Assembly (NCBI GenBank): GCA_026168455.1
Contig: CM047430.1
Span: forward strand, 67,991,044 to 68,055,043
Length of the DNA stretch: 64,000 nt
Source of the DNA: Theocolax elegans
Taxonomy: Eukaryota; Arthropoda; Insecta; Hymenoptera; Cerocephalidae
Reading direction: 5' to 3'
In this document: positions 11,945-24,836 of the stretch, one piece after another
Numbering within the stretch: the stretch's first letter is position 1
Layout: each line of letters begins with the position of its first letter
The notes under the pieces: generated by a model
Told to the model about the DNA's origin: nothing
The model's database searches: none
The model's input: only the letters and a program-made list of their open reading frames with translations
Made by a program: the position numbers and the translations under genes

Positions 11945-12960
11945 TAAAAATTGTGAAAAGTAATTTCCAGAACGGCGCGGGGTAATGAATCACCTGACTA
12001 TTTATGAAATCGAAAAAAAAAGAGGGAATCGCGCGCATTATAAAAGTGTACGTACATACACTTAGGCGAGTTTGACGTCTTGATTAAAGCATCATGTAAA
12101 AGCCTCGAATCCGATAATAATCTGAGTATAAGCGCGATATATACGCGGTTTGGCGCATCCGAGTAAATCGTATACGTATGTATATATATATAGGTGTAGA
12201 CTCGAGCCGGAAATTGTCTGTACCGAGGGATCGAATTAGAGGGTGCGATAATAATAGGCCGATTAACAAGGAAAGGGCGCGAAATAATGCAATTAAAGGA
12301 TTCGTATAGCTGTTTTCAGACGTATGCTACGATATCTTCCGAACGAAAGAAAGAGAGAATGTCGCATTATGCGCGGGCGCATGGGTCTCTTTTCTCTTCT
12401 CGTCCTACTGTAAAACGTGGTTCTTTAATGAACACCACATAAATCTGGCGCTACAATCAGTTATACGCCGGCAACGCTCGATGCGTAAAGAGATAACATA
12501 ATTTAGCCCAAGAGTCCGCTTTCGATACGTGTATGCGGTGTATACGTGCAACACATACACATACATATATATATGTAGAGACGCACACGGGCACACATAA
12601 TGCGCGTTACCTCCTTCCTGCCGATCCGTGAATTTCGCTTGCCCGTTTATTTGCATATTGATCGAGTTATCGAGTGCAGTTTGCGTGGCTCTGCCGCGAG
12701 GAAGGAAATTTCTTCTTATATAGACCCTAATAACGCACGCGCGAGGAAGCGAACGAACGCGCCCAACAGCTACGATTCGTGTTATTATTTAATACGGCTT
12801 TCGCACTTGCGCTTTATTATCTTCGCTTCGGTATATGTATACACGCCTTATGTAATTTACGTGCCTTCGAAGTACGCGCTACACAACACTCTTCTCTTTT
12901 TGACAGATTTGGCTGCGTATGCCCCTATATCTTCATAAATGTGGGAAGTAATTCCCCTCT
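11945..12960. other. Mixed-composition block with no identified gene
   Basis: CpG content rises between about 11970 and 12930. Frames such as 12600-12938 plus and 12405-12656 minus overlap and are unrecognised. Hydrophobic YIYIYI-type stretches derive from TATATA/ACACAC runs. Confidence 0.3.
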
Positions 12961-13735
12961 TTTAACCAATTATTTTTTTCCGATACTTTTACCATCCCGG
13001 GTTTAGTGGATTTTTATTATTCTCGATCGGTAAAACAAATGTTAACTTTTTTTTATTCCTCAATCTAAAATTATTGACATATGTATAGTAATAAATATTT
13101 TTGACAATACACTGAAAATAATGGTATAAATATTGATATATTTTGATGTATTAAGGTTAAAAATATAGCTATTTTATATTTTAAAATCAACCATTTTAAA
13201 TTAATTTTTTTTTTATATTATACCGTATATGAATAATTTCAATTATTGCTAAAAGGGTAATGTTATAATATTTAGATAGCGCAATTTTCGTTATGTTCCA
13301 CAGTAATTTTTTATGTAATTGTATTAAAGTTTAAAATTACTACATTTTAATATTCACAAATTAGGAAACAATTGACGTTATACTACAAAATATATCTTAT
13401 TTTTTACATGCCATTTTTCTCAGTATATTATTTACTAAATTTTTGATAAGTTTACTTTGCGCTTTCTGCATATATAATTCATGTGTATCCGGAGAATAAA
13501 TTTCGGTGGTAGAATTATTTCCCATATATAAATAAAAATGGACTAAAGTTAGAATACAGCATTTCTAAAATTTCTTATTAAAAACAAACGGAACGTATTC
13601 AATCGATAAATCAAAAGGTATAATGAGATATAAATCAGCTGTGTAGAAGGAATAGGATATTGTCGCTAATACATACTCCTGTAAAGTAGAAGAAACGGCA
13701 TTTTTTTAGAAATCCTCAATCAGATTTTTCATCAT
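12961..13735. other. AT-rich noncoding stretch
   Basis: No gene or element is visible. Confidence 0.6.
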
Positions 13736-14480
13736 CTTAACAAGCTTTCGAAACACGGATTTTCATCCGAATCAATGCGCGTACTCATTTTATCTCCTTC
13801 TGGTAAAGTTATACATTCATTCGCTCTCTCTCTCTTTCTTTCTGTTTCGTTAGCGTTACAAAACACGAGCTCATAAATCGGTTCGCGCTCGACAATATAC
13901 GTATATACGTACACTAATCGCAGGATCGAGAATCAGCGGTATATATAGTGTTTAAATATTCGTTATAATACAGTTCCCTTAAGGTGCAGCTGCAATGGTT
14001 ATCTTGGTACTTGCATACAAGCTCTCGTAGGTGTACGTCTTCCTCCTCCTCCTTCTCCTCCTCCTCCTCCACCTCTTCCTCCACCTTCTCCTCCTCCTTC
14101 TTGACTTTCGAATTTCTTCTCGGGGTTTTTTTTCTCTTCCAAGTCCACTCTCGCGCACGGGTCTCGGCCATTAATCAGCCTTCGGCAAGGAGAGTCCGTT
14201 GTCGTGTACCTCGCATCCGACAAATTTTTCCTCGGGGCCTCGCAAGGGCGCAACGGACTCGAGTATTTACTCGTTAGTATCTTGGCCCTCCCACGCGTTG
14301 GTTTTAATTTTATATGGACTATATATGTACGTTATACACATACACATACACCACGTGGTTCGTTGCGCATCGATTGCCATTCGATGACTGCTCGCTCTGC
14401 TCCGCTCTGCGCCGTTCTGCTCCGAGGTAACCAACTTGGAACGCGGAAATCCCTGCAACAGAAACAAACGTTTGTTTGAT
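13736..14480. other. GC-richer block with a CTC/CTT triplet tract
   Basis: The tract at 14038-14100 is an imperfect TCC/TTC repeat that reads as a run of glutamate on the minus strand (frame 13914-14171) and serine on the plus strand. The frames are compositional and I do not call a gene. A CCACGTGG palindrome (E-box/G-box type) sits at about 14352-14359. Confidence 0.3.
14038..14100. repeat. Imperfect (TCC/TTC)n tract
   Basis: Polypyrimidine triplet repeat on the plus strand with CCA interruptions. Confidence 0.85.
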
Positions 14481-15060
14481 TTATTCGGAAGCTTTTTTCT
14501 CTTATCGAATAGCTAACAAATTATTACTACGATATATTCTACGTGTATGTATACATGTATATATATATATATACATCTACGGCTCGGTTCTTTCTTTTAC
14601 AACTGTACCGTGGACTTGTTCTTGAAAGACTGATTAATTTAATTCCTAGTCGCAGTTAACGTATTGATATAACTTTTATAATAATGTCATAAACAATTGA
14701 TAGCTATCGATATTTATTAATGTTCGATCGACCTGCAGTATTTGTAATTAAATATTTTTTTTTATTTTTATAAGTTACTATACGCATTAATTCTCAAAAA
14801 TAAGTAAATGACGGGATATAAAATTTATAAATATGTGTATAATAGACTAATCATATGGCGCTAATGAAGAATATTAAAGATTTTGAGATAAATTACAGGA
14901 ATAACAAGTAGAGCAGGAAACATAAACATTTTAAGAATCAAACGCACTGTACAAATGAGTAAATTAAACGAAAGGAAAACACGTGACTTCGTGAAAGAAG
15001 AATTAATAAACAAAAAAATCCATTATTTTTATTTGGAAACGGTAAAACGGTGCTCCGAAA
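14481..15060. other. AT-rich noncoding stretch
   Basis: Contains a TA microsatellite at about 14555-14573 and nothing else of note. Confidence 0.55.
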
Positions 15061-15752
15061 GCATCAGCGACAGAAAGGAATACAGCATCTGTCACGTAAA
15101 AGCATCAATGGTAAACATAAGCCAAAAATAAAGGAAACGTAGTATAGGTAGACAATTTTTAGAAAAATCAAAAATTTCAAAAGTGACGTTGGATATGTAC
15201 TTTGGTTGTATTGTCGCATAGACGTAGGATCGATCGACCCTCGCAAAATACACGCGGTGTGCGTGCGCGAGCGTTTCTTTAAGAAATTCCGAGCGGGAAA
15301 ACATCACTCGAGACATTCTTCATCCAGCGCGAAGGGAAAGAGAGAGATTTGATTCGGAGCGACACGCGGGGCGAAACGAAGCGAAAGGGAGAGAGAAAGA
15401 GAAAGAGAGAGAGAGGGAGAGAGAAATACAAGGCAACGTGTGTGCGTCGGAACACGGGGGATGCCGTCGGGGCGAGGCAACGCGCGTCGGCAATATCCAT
15501 AGGCGTACACACGTACACGCTTGTACACGCGTTCAAATGTAGGTACGTGTATGTACACACACATATACATATATATATATACGCATACATACGCACGAGC
15601 AGGAGAGGGAGAGTCAGGAGAGACGGACGATCAATCAAGCCAGGCACCGCTGCCATGCTCACGGACCTCATATCAGCTACGGCGCAGAGTAAACATTTTT
15701 TACTTTGCCACGTTATTAATATTAGTTGCTCGCCCTTTTCTTTTTTCCTTTG

Positions 15753-15787
<35 letters not shown>

Positions 15788-16000
15788 CGCTCTTCTCGAC
15801 TCCCTTCTATTTATCTCTTTTTCTTCCCTCTCCTGTCCCTCTTCTGTCCCTCTCTCGCTTACACTTTTTCCCTTTTTCGCGCACTCCCTTTTCTGTCCCT
15901 CGCTTTTAGACCTCTCTCTCTCTCTCTCTCTCTTCCCCGCGCCGACGTTAGTTTTTTGCGGATTTGACATTTTTTTTGTGCACCGACTTCTTTAACCGAA
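15061..16000. other. GC-richer block dominated by GA and CT tracts
   Basis: GA-rich DNA at about 15386-15425 is followed by long CT tracts at about 15752-15785 and 15911-15931. The 186- and 148-codon plus frames (15349-15909, 15521-15967) and the overlapping minus frames translate the simple repeats (SLSLSL, RERERE) and have no recognisable domain. This could be an untranslated or regulatory region; I do not call a protein. Confidence 0.3.
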
Positions 16001-17850
16001 TTTGAAAAGCACGCTTCAAACGGATACGTATACCAAAAATAATATATTTCTATCTGTTCTAAAAGTTTGGCATAATAGCCTCAAAATATAATGTACATCA
16101 GAATATTTAATATTCCTTGATATACGCGTATGCAATGCGTGATCGACAACGTATTTAGTGATCACGCTTATTTGTAATATAAATTTCCTCCCAAATACAA
16201 TAATGTTTATAAATTTCTATATAATCGGTCAATTAATAAATAAACATTAATATATAATTACTTGAACAAGATTATATTACATTATAATAATACCCACATA
16301 ATAATCCGACCATGATTTTCTAAATTAACGAATAAAATGATTTGTAAAAAAGTAAGGTAATTAATTAATTAAAATAACGAATAAAAGTTAAATGACGCGA
16401 GTGAGTAAGATTAATAATAAAAATTCGTCGGTTAATATTCGTATTCAATAACGCGTAAAATAACGCGTGTAATGGTTACAGGTTTCAAAATCAATACTCT
16501 TGCCAAAGCGATTCGTCATAATCGCCCGAGACATTCTAATAGCAAACTACTGGGCTCTTGGTGAATAAGTAGCTTGATCTTCCCGCGAGTTTCGACCGAC
16601 TGGGTAATTCTAAGCAACGTCTGGTCTAGCGAATATATACCGAGAATTACCGATTAATCTTTAGATTCATAAGAAGAAGTAAGGGGCAACGCCGCACAGA
16701 AAAGTCAAAAGCGAATAAGAGACCAAGAGAGAACACGCAGAGAAAGAGAGAGCGAGATAGGGAGAGAAACCTAAGCATTATGCAAACGACGCAACAATTA
16801 GACCATGTTCCTCCTATTCTACGCTCTCGCTTGGTTATTTAGTCTTTAATATAATTTGCTTCACCGCGCGCTTCTGTAATGGGTGAGACTCGCTCGTGTA
16901 TATGCTGTGTGTATGCTCAACTTAGCCTATTCGATCTGAACACGAGAATGAATTTGCCGCCTAAGCACTTTATCGACTCCTGTGTGTGTGTATAAATATT
17001 TGCGGTCGATTGCCCGCTCTTCTCATACTTGTAGACTATTTTTTATCATTCTATGTATATCATTTTAGTTTACATTATTATCCTCGCGCTAAGACAAACA
17101 TTATTTTTTAATTGAATAATGTATTTTTTGTTATATTAATCATTATTACCCGTTTCAAATTTAAAACATTATTTGTGAATGCAGATTATTTTATATTGGA
17201 ATGTAAATTTTTATCCTATATATGGAATGCATATTTATATATTTAATTTAATAAAACAGCCACGTATATCTGCTGAGAACAATTCTGATCAATTTTTAAG
17301 TAATTATTATACATATATATTAATTAATTCTGATTAAATTATATTATTTGTGGATAACGAATTAACTAAAACTTATAGATAAAAAGAACATGTTTTTTTA
17401 ACTAAGTATTAGTTAATTTTCGGATAAAAATTATATTTTGTTAATTAAATAAAAAATAATTGTTTCAAATGAGAATAATTTACATAACAGCTTAAAATTA
17501 AATAATGTTTACATACCAATTCATTAGATAATAATATATTTATTATTTTTTTAGTGGAAAATAATAAATTTATTTAGTAATATTTCAACACTTTACTTCT
17601 TATAATACATTTATGATTTTTTAGAGATTTTAAAAATATAGATTTTAGAAATTAGCTACAAATAATCCTATTAATAGCTATTAAAATTAGATAATATTTT
17701 TTAAAATTTGATAAAATATATGCATTATTTAACGATTTTATTATTAGAGATTCAAATTAAATCATTTTTAGTATAACAACTAAATAAAGGTTTGTTAATT
17801 TTTGACTATTTTTTTTAGCAAATTACATTTTATTATTCGTTTGTCTACTA
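16001..17850. other. AT-rich stretch with a moderate-GC island
   Basis: A moderate-GC patch at about 16480-17030 contains short GA runs. The part from 17040 to 17850 is extremely AT-rich. No frame, TIR pair or RNA gene is supported. Confidence 0.55.
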
Positions 17851-18600
17851 AAGTGAAGGCTGGAACATTACGAATCGTCGCTGTACAATAAGGGAATGAA
17901 GCGATAATGGTCTAGTAATATCATTTCTTGAGATTCGAGACGTATAGATTCAGCGATGGCGGCAGCAAAAGCAGTAGCGAGAGCCTTTTCCTCCTTTGGC
18001 GCGACTCGTCCACGCGCGCGTCCATCCCAAGAGACTTCCTTGTTCCCGGGCGGAGCGTCTTTGCCACGTAGACAGGATCCGCAGCTCGGTGACGGTCCCT
18101 CGCTATTTATTTTCCAGGATTTCAGAGTCCGAGGCCATTAATCTCGGTGGCTCGGTGCAGTCAGTGGAGCGCGTCAACCCGACGTCTCGGGGTCTCCTCC
18201 TCGTCGTCGTCGTCGCCGTCGTCCTCGTCCTCGCGTTTTGCGCGCAAGTGTCTACCGAGAACACCGAGAAGAAAAAAAGAGAAGGGTAGTGGTAGTCTAG
18301 CTTTCTCTCCTTCTCTACCTCTTTCTCTCTTCCTTTCTCCAGTATCTGACATATGGAAGGACGAAAACGTCTCCCCTCGCGATGACGCTTCTGCGCTTTC
18401 TTTTCTTATCCCCGTCCCGTAAACAAAGAAACTCCCGCGAAAATGTCGCTTTATCAAACGCGGCGTTTTCTTCGCGGCAAGTTTCTTTCTTGATTTATGC
18501 GCCCCGCACTCGCTTCGCCGGGGTAGACGTAAGCATTGCGGCTGGATTCGTTGGGTATAATCGACTGTGAATAGGACGGCGCCTATTGTGGATTAACTGC
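17851..18600. other. CpG-rich block with TCG/TCC triplet tract
   Basis: A plus frame of 61 codons begins at an ATGGCGGC start context at 17956, and overlapping frames run at 17996-18289, 18147-18422 and 18161-18457 (minus). An imperfect TCG/TCC tract at about 18195-18236 explains the serine/valine and aspartate/glutamate runs. No domain is recognisable. It could be a promoter with a 5' exon; ATGGCGGC also matches the core bound by YY1/Pleiohomeotic. Confidence 0.25.
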
Positions 18601-18775
18601 ACTCGACGAAGGGAGTGTCTGTCTTTGAAATGTTGCTTCGATATCAAACAGTTTTTTTCACAAATGCGATATATCTCTTTTTTTTGCTATTGAATTTTAT
18701 TTGGTAAATTATCGTTATTTGTCTCTAATGTAAGTTTTAACTATAGAACGAATAAGGTATCGTTTTAATAATCAA

Positions 18776-19173
18776 TTAAGGGGATGTCGGACTCAGAAAA
18801 TGGTCGCTGTTTTCTTTTTTTTTTTATATACAAATGAATACATTTTTTAAAAACCCTAAACGTCAGGCCTTTATGAATCTTTTAAATAATATACCTAAAT
18901 TTTTCCAAATTTTTAAATCCATAATTTGATTACAATATTTGGGTTGTAAGCAGGTTATGCCTTTTTTTGACTAATAATTACCGACCAAAAATTGTTTACT
19001 TAATTATTATTTAAAACATGATTTTTTTTTCTAAAAAAAATAAAACTTTAAATCCTTTTTGTTGTTTTAAGCTATCCGTATGATTTTTTTCAAATTTTTA
19101 ATCCAAAATTTTAGATACAATTTTTGGGTTGAAAGGTGTAAATTTGTTTAATTTTGGTCCGACATCCCGTTAA
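18776..19173. mobile_element. Non-autonomous TTAA-flanked MITE
   Basis: The element spans 18780-19169 and is flanked on both sides by TTAA (18776-18779 and 19170-19173), the target duplicated by piggyBac-type transposons. The ends are inverted: GGGGATGTCGGAC at 18780-18792 and GTCCGACATCCCG at 19157-19169, differing only at the outermost base of the TIR. The 390-bp interior is AT-rich, has no coding frame and carries an internal direct repeat of about 50 bp (18899-18952 and 19087-19137). The TIR sequence is not the canonical piggyBac CCC-start, so the superfamily call rests on the TTAA alone. Confidence 0.75.
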
Positions 19174-19720
19174 AATCCATATGCAGTCTAGTTCGAAACT
19201 TGACTGTGGTAGATTTATTTTATTAAAGTATACCCTGATAAAAATGTAGAATATTAATTAATAAAAACTGGCAAAAAATCTGAAAGCTTTCACTATATGT
19301 GGAAATCTGTCATATTTTGTTTTTAATATTTTATAAATTTTGATTTAAGAAGCTATACTATTATAATGCGGTAAAAAAAGTACATGTACCATAATCAGAA
19401 TTTTCCCTGGAACGAATATCTATCTAATTTCAGTTAGCCAGAGACTATCTAATCTGTTAGATAAAATATTGTCAAAGAAAAGCATTCGTCATGTCTTTAT
19501 TTTATTAATTGATAAATCTCGACGGATATAGGAATCCAAAGCCCTGATGTACTAAATAATTATGAATTGAACATTTGATGAATATGTATATTTTTATACA
19601 TACGTGATATTTGAATACCAATCAAGGCAATGCGTTATTTTCGTCGGAAAATTCCAAGGGACGCGTGTATTTGAAAAGGCGATAATTCCTAAAATTAGAT
19701 TTGCACTCATAGCGGTTGCG
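19174..19720. other. AT-rich noncoding stretch
   Basis: TACCCTGATAAAAAT at 19231-19245 resembles the end motif of the element at 10648 but has no clear partner; TTTTCCCTGG at 19401-19410 is a weak candidate. No gene is seen. Confidence 0.45.
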
Positions 19721-20335
19721 CATTTTACTAAGAAAATGTGCACAATAGCTTTATAAATGGCAACGCCGACGAGGCCTTCGGGCGAGATGAAACTACGAGC
19801 GAGAGAGGAAGAGAGAGCGAGCAAGAGAGAGAGGAGCAACAAAGCATGGACCAAGAGGCAACGCCGGGAGTAGTTGACGAAGGCAGTAATATATATATAT
19901 GTATATACACACGAGGCAGGGAAAGAGAGGTGGAGGGGTAGGGGTAGGGGTAGGGGAGAGAGGAGGAGGGGAGAAACGCGGTGCTTTGTGCTTGCAGCAG
20001 AGATGGAGACGAAGGCATGAATGCTTCCCTTGATTGAGAATCGCGTCGGGGGAAAGTTTCTGCCGGCGAATCTCGTTAATTAAACTCGCTTTGCCGAGGT
20101 GGCCTCCTCGAGTAAGACGTCAAAACGATACTTTTCGAACGGCAACCCCTTCATCTTCCGCGCCCGTCGCCACTCCCGTAGAAAAGACCGAATGGCCGAG
20201 AGCGCGCAACCCTTTTCATTGTTTGTCCGCGATTATTATGCGAACGGCGATGGAGTTGAGCGCCAGGATGATAAACTGCTCGTGGTCTCTTGACATTCTA
20301 ATCAACGAGCCATGTTTAGTTTTTATGCCTTGCTG
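19721..20335. other. GC-richer block with GA runs and a G-rich motif
   Basis: Frames on both strands (19594-20018 minus, 19738-20336 plus) overlap and have no recognisable domain. The G-rich motif is listed separately. The block could be regulatory or a noncoding exon. Confidence 0.25.
19935..19956 (+). repeat. G-quadruplex-forming (GGGGTA)n repeat
   Basis: Four runs of four guanines are separated by exactly TA each time, a textbook intramolecular G-quadruplex sequence on the plus strand. It is not the insect telomere repeat (TTAGG) and is far too short to be one. Confidence 0.85.
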
Positions 20336-22188
20336 AATTTTCATACCTCTTTCAACCCGGGTGATTAATTAATTATCATCTTCCTGCTTTCCAGTCTAAA
20401 AAAAAAATATTAATCATTTTTATACTATTGTTTGCGTTTATTTGACGTTCATATTTATCGCGTGTTACGATACCTTCGTATAATCGTCTACCAAATTACG
20501 TTAAGTATTTTTAATGATTACTCCTTCCTATAAAAATAAATGGTTCATTATTTCACTCACTAACGTTAAGAGTAGATAATTAAATTAAAACACTAAAACC
20601 AGCTGCATCGCAAGTTTTTTTTTTGTTTAAATTCGCTATTTTTGTATTTAACGTAGCGAATCTAAGTCTTCAATTCGATCTGGATATGTTTACCCTTATC
20701 TCCCCTCGTCATCTGTTTTTATAGTCTTCTTCCATTTTGTTTTCTTTCATTTCAATTTAATTCTACTTTTTTTATCCGTACACCTTCTTTCAACGTAAAC
20801 ATTCATCGGAACATTCTTGAAATTCCAGCAAACTTCGATAACTCTTAAATTCCTTTCTTAGATGAAAAGAACCGACAACTATGTCGTCTAAAAAAAAGAA
20901 TGTTGCGAAACGTCGCGTTTAATCAAACTAATTTTCACTTTGGAATATTTTGTTCTCCCACAATACTTATATCTATTTCATGCAAGCAATATATCATATT
21001 CGTGATTCAATTACATAAGAGAATTTTCTAGTAATAATTACAATCACATAATGATAAACCCGAGACGTATAAGTAGTTCAACAAAAATCATTGTATTTGT
21101 AAAGAAATCAACAAAATGTATAGCGTGAGATCGCGATAACTCATAGTCTCATGTTTATCGCGCTATATAGTGCCCGGTAATTATTATAAGAGACTTTTGT
21201 GTATTTTATAATTATGTTCCATGCAGCAGAAACCGTTATAAAGCATTGTGTAATTGTACAACAAAAAAGTTTTTTTTAAATATTGTATATCGTGTGAACA
21301 GTATATGCAGGTGTTTAAAATATCAAAATCAAGGAACAAGCGCAGAAAAGTAAACAACGGAAGAACGGCTATCTACCTACGGGCGATAGCAACTGCTTAT
21401 CGGACAAACCGTAAGAAATAAAACAGTGCGTATACATCGCTAAGTTGAAAATTCGTATAATGAGAATGCAAAATAGGTTTGGTATAGAAAATACCCGGGA
21501 AAAGTATCGAGCGTATGAAATAAAGATCGGTTTGTCGAGGGTTAGCCAACGTAACAAGTACCAGTGTACACCTCGATATTATTACTATGTAAATTAGCCG
21601 GTGGTTCTCTCTCTCGCTCTCTCTCTCTCTCTTTTCGTTACCATCCCTCTCTTTCTCCGTTTAGTTCGTACAGGAAAGTTATTCCGGGACGCCCACGGTG
21701 ACAGCCCCTGGGTAAAAGCCGAGCTAGGATGGATGTACCCTAGCTCTTATTAGATATTCCTCCTTTTCCGCCCCCGCGCGGTTTTCTACGTCGATACACC
21801 ATTTCGCGCAGCACACCCTTGGAGTAAGAAAAAAAGAGGAAAACGAAAAAAAGAGAGAACGAAAGAAAGAAGGGAGGGAGAGAAGCAAATCGCCCGAAGC
21901 TGGCAACGTATACTACGTCGCCTCTTGCTTGTAATTGAACGCTAAATTGTACTTTCGAGGCGCGTTGTAAGACCGCAATCCTGCAACTTCCACTCCTCGT
22001 TTGACGAGTGAAAAAGGAAGGCTTGCACACACCAGCTAGGAGTATGCAATTTTCGAAATTGGACTTGCCTGAGCCATGATCGAGCAGCCACGATTGCATA
22101 CCTTGTGAAAAATACTTCATTATATAGAAAATTACTTCATTTTAAACGACTTGGGTAAAAAGTGAATATTCTTTTTTTACATTTATGT
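20336..22188. other. Mixed noncoding stretch left of the triplication
   Basis: 20340-21590 is AT-rich. A CT tract lies at about 21607-21632 inside a GC-richer patch (21590-22110) that holds only unrecognised minus frames (21724-21906 and 21740-22120). This is the unique left flank of the rearrangement that begins at 22189. Confidence 0.5.
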
Positions 22189-23010
22189 ATAAAGATACCT
22201 GGTAACCAAAGTTACAAATGATTACTTTCGTATATATTATTTTTTACATTGCTTTAATATAAATATAATTTATTCAAATTTCTAGGGTAATTTTTAGATA
22301 AGACATTTCATTGCGCAGTTAAGAGTTTTAATAGAGTATTCTAATTCGATGCTATAGTATATTATTTAAAATTCTCTTGTCTCTATTATACGAAGAAATT
22401 ATACGTAGCTCTGTATTATTTTAATAATACAAATTTAAACAAAAGTATTTTAAATTGTTTTATTGATAAGAGAAATTGTTATAATTTATTAAATTTTTAA
22501 AAATATATATAATTTTATACTTATTATATCAAATTAAAAAAATACCTATTATATATTACAAAACAAAATTAGAATACTTTTTAAATCATTACTTTTAACT
22601 TAATTCTATATTTACAAGCTATATTTATCTGAAATTATATATTCTAATTAAAAAATTGAATATTTGAAAAATTTCTTCTAATCAAGGTCTCTTGTATATT
22701 GTATTTAATACAATAATTAAATTTCCTAAGATAAAAGAAAATCTCCTTGGAAGTATAAAAAAATGAAAATTTAACAAAGTATTAGGAGAGACGATACGTA
22801 TACAGATCATCAGTAAGTATAAGAGCAGTTAAAGCATTTCGATAAGAGAGAGGGAGTAAAGTTGGATTTAAAATGACAAGCGCGTGTCAATATTGAGAAT
22901 CCAGGAGAAAGAAAGAGAGGAAATAAATGAGATCAGAAATCTCAGGCCCGTGACAAGCCTCCATAATTTCGAGTAATAATAGTCGAAAATTCCCTTGTTT
23001 CACTCCGATC

Positions 23011-23157
23011 ATGGGATCTCGCTCGCTTGTACACAAAAAGCAATTCCAGAGGCTTCGGGGTGATCACGAGAGAGGAGAAGGGATGGGGGGAGGGTGCTGC
23101 CTTCAGCGGAAGACGTCGCAGCGGCAGCAACGGCAGCAGCACCAGCAACATCGGGGT
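23011..23157 (+). other. Candidate exon with ATG and splice donor (copy A)
   Basis: From an ATG at 23011 a plus frame runs through a glutamine- and arginine-rich stretch (QRQQRQQHQQH) to G|GTAAGA near 23156, which resembles a donor. The complementary strand carries a 169-codon frame (22942-23451) that is open only in this copy; in copies B and C single-base indels in C or G runs break it. That argues against either frame being a maintained gene. The same sequence is in B (about 33127-33273, minus) and C (34475-34621, plus). Confidence 0.15.
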
Positions 23158-23999
23158 AAGATCAAAGAGGGTGGAATCCTGTCGACCCCCACCTTCAACT
23201 TTTTCTCCAATACGCGCAGGCACGGCCCGTGCAGTTGGAGCGACTACCGACATTAGTCCACTGACACCATTGACACTTTTATTAATGACGACGTCGCTCG
23301 CGGAAGAAAGAGAGAGAAACTCCCCTCGTATACCGTAGACTGGTAAATCCCCCTCCTTCACCCTGGATTCGCTTTTGCGCCAGAGCTCCGATTCGCTCGG
23401 TCTCGATTTCCGATAGTGCCGTGCCGTGCGGACCCTCGTCTCGGACATCATTGTACTATCTTGCTGTCGAGGAAAACACGGATGCGCTCGCTCTATTGCC
23501 TTTTTCCCGACTTTTTTTTTCTTTTTCTTTCTTTGAGGGGATGCAGCATCTGTGGCCCTTACACGACATACCCGCGACCCTCATTTCATTTTGTCCTTCC
23601 ACTCTCGATCCTCAAATCCAAATCTGCTTGTACAGCTTTTAAGAAGATCTTTGCAATTGTAGGTATATAATGCAGTCAAATGATTTTGCTAACGTAAACT
23701 GAATCTTTTGTGTGACAGGTTTTACTTCTCATCCAAGTTTACCTTCTACTCTTTGTAATACGAATACGTGCGAAATTTATCTTTGTAACTTCTTAGGGTA
23801 AAATATATTTCAACCGAACTTGTACATATTTAAAATGAGTATACAATATATATATAACGAGTTTTAAAAAATATGTTGTTGGATCATGTACTCAATACAT
23901 TAATGAAAAAAATATTATCAGTAAAATTGTTAATAACACAAGAGTACCAGAATAACACTAATAATACAATTAATTGCTATACTTTTAAAAAAACTAATT

Positions 24000-24836
24000 T
24001 CATTTTCTATCGAACCAAATATATGACATTCTTACCGAGGACGAGAAAAGTTCTTTAACAGAAATTTTTTCAAAATCATGTATAACGACATTTAAATAGG
24101 AAAATTGTTCTGCGGAAAATGTCAAAATGACGTATACTCTGGGAATATCAAATAAAGTATAAATTCTTGTATTGGTAAATTGATATATTAGTGAATTCAA
24201 CTTAAACGCACTTCGCAGAAAACGATTTACAAGTAGTTGCGTTAAACGAAAAATCAAAAATGTAAATTAAATAGATTTTCGTTAGAATGCTTATCGAACT
24301 TGAATATCGATAAAAGAAACCTCACTTCGTGACAAATTAGAAATACTTTTTTAAGGGGCAAGATTTTATCTGCCGATAATTTTGTTCTCCCGCAAGGAAA
24401 CTCGAGATGAATCGTGGGTGAGGGAACGAAAATCCACAACGAAGCCTGCATCACGTTCGACGTGAGGGTAGGATATGGAGTTCCCTTGCACGATGATACT
24501 TTTCTATAGTATATATATAGTGGGTGTTATTCCACAAGAAAGAAGGTCACGATTGGTCTTCGTCATTCGTTCGGGGCTGAACCTATCCGTCACGTCATTG
24601 TCGTTGCGTTTAGTTCGTTCTATAGACTTGCGGGACAATAGCGTGATCTTTGAAAAATTTTGAACGATCAACCTTTTTGGCGACATTTTTATAAGTATTT
24701 TATTGGCAAAATATTGTCTCGAATGTGATTTATACGGAAACATTACGACATAATGTTTTGTTATTATTATGATGTATATGCCTGCTGCAATAATAAAGTT
24801 GTCGCATACGTCAGTATCGTCGTTCGTCAAATACAT
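24000..24836 (-). pseudogene. Possible decayed open frame, copy A
   Basis: Three minus-strand frames follow one another almost without gap: 110 codons from a true ATG at 24836, then about 66 codons at 24254-24454, then about 85 codons at 24000-24257. In the inverted copy the first two are joined into one 210-codon frame because one base is absent in a TA run. An almost continuous run of about 275 codons in DNA this AT-rich is unusual by chance, which suggests a decaying or mis-sequenced coding region. The predicted protein is basic with hydrophobic patches, and I do not recognise it. It could be a transposon remnant or chance. Confidence 0.25.

Noticed and set aside
13914..14171. Glutamate-rich protein on the minus strand
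   Set aside because: Simply the translation of an imperfect TCC/TTC tract.
15349..15909. 186-codon frame with arginine/glutamate and serine/leucine runs
   Set aside because: Driven by GA and CT tracts, overlapped by open frames on both strands, with no recognisable domain.
19935..19956. Telomere-like repeat
   Set aside because: Unit is GGGGTA, not insect TTAGG, and only about four units are present.
22942..23451. 169-codon minus frame in copy A
   Set aside because: Broken by single-base indels in both other copies (32834-33342 and 34406-35066), and the opposite strand is also open; not maintained as coding.
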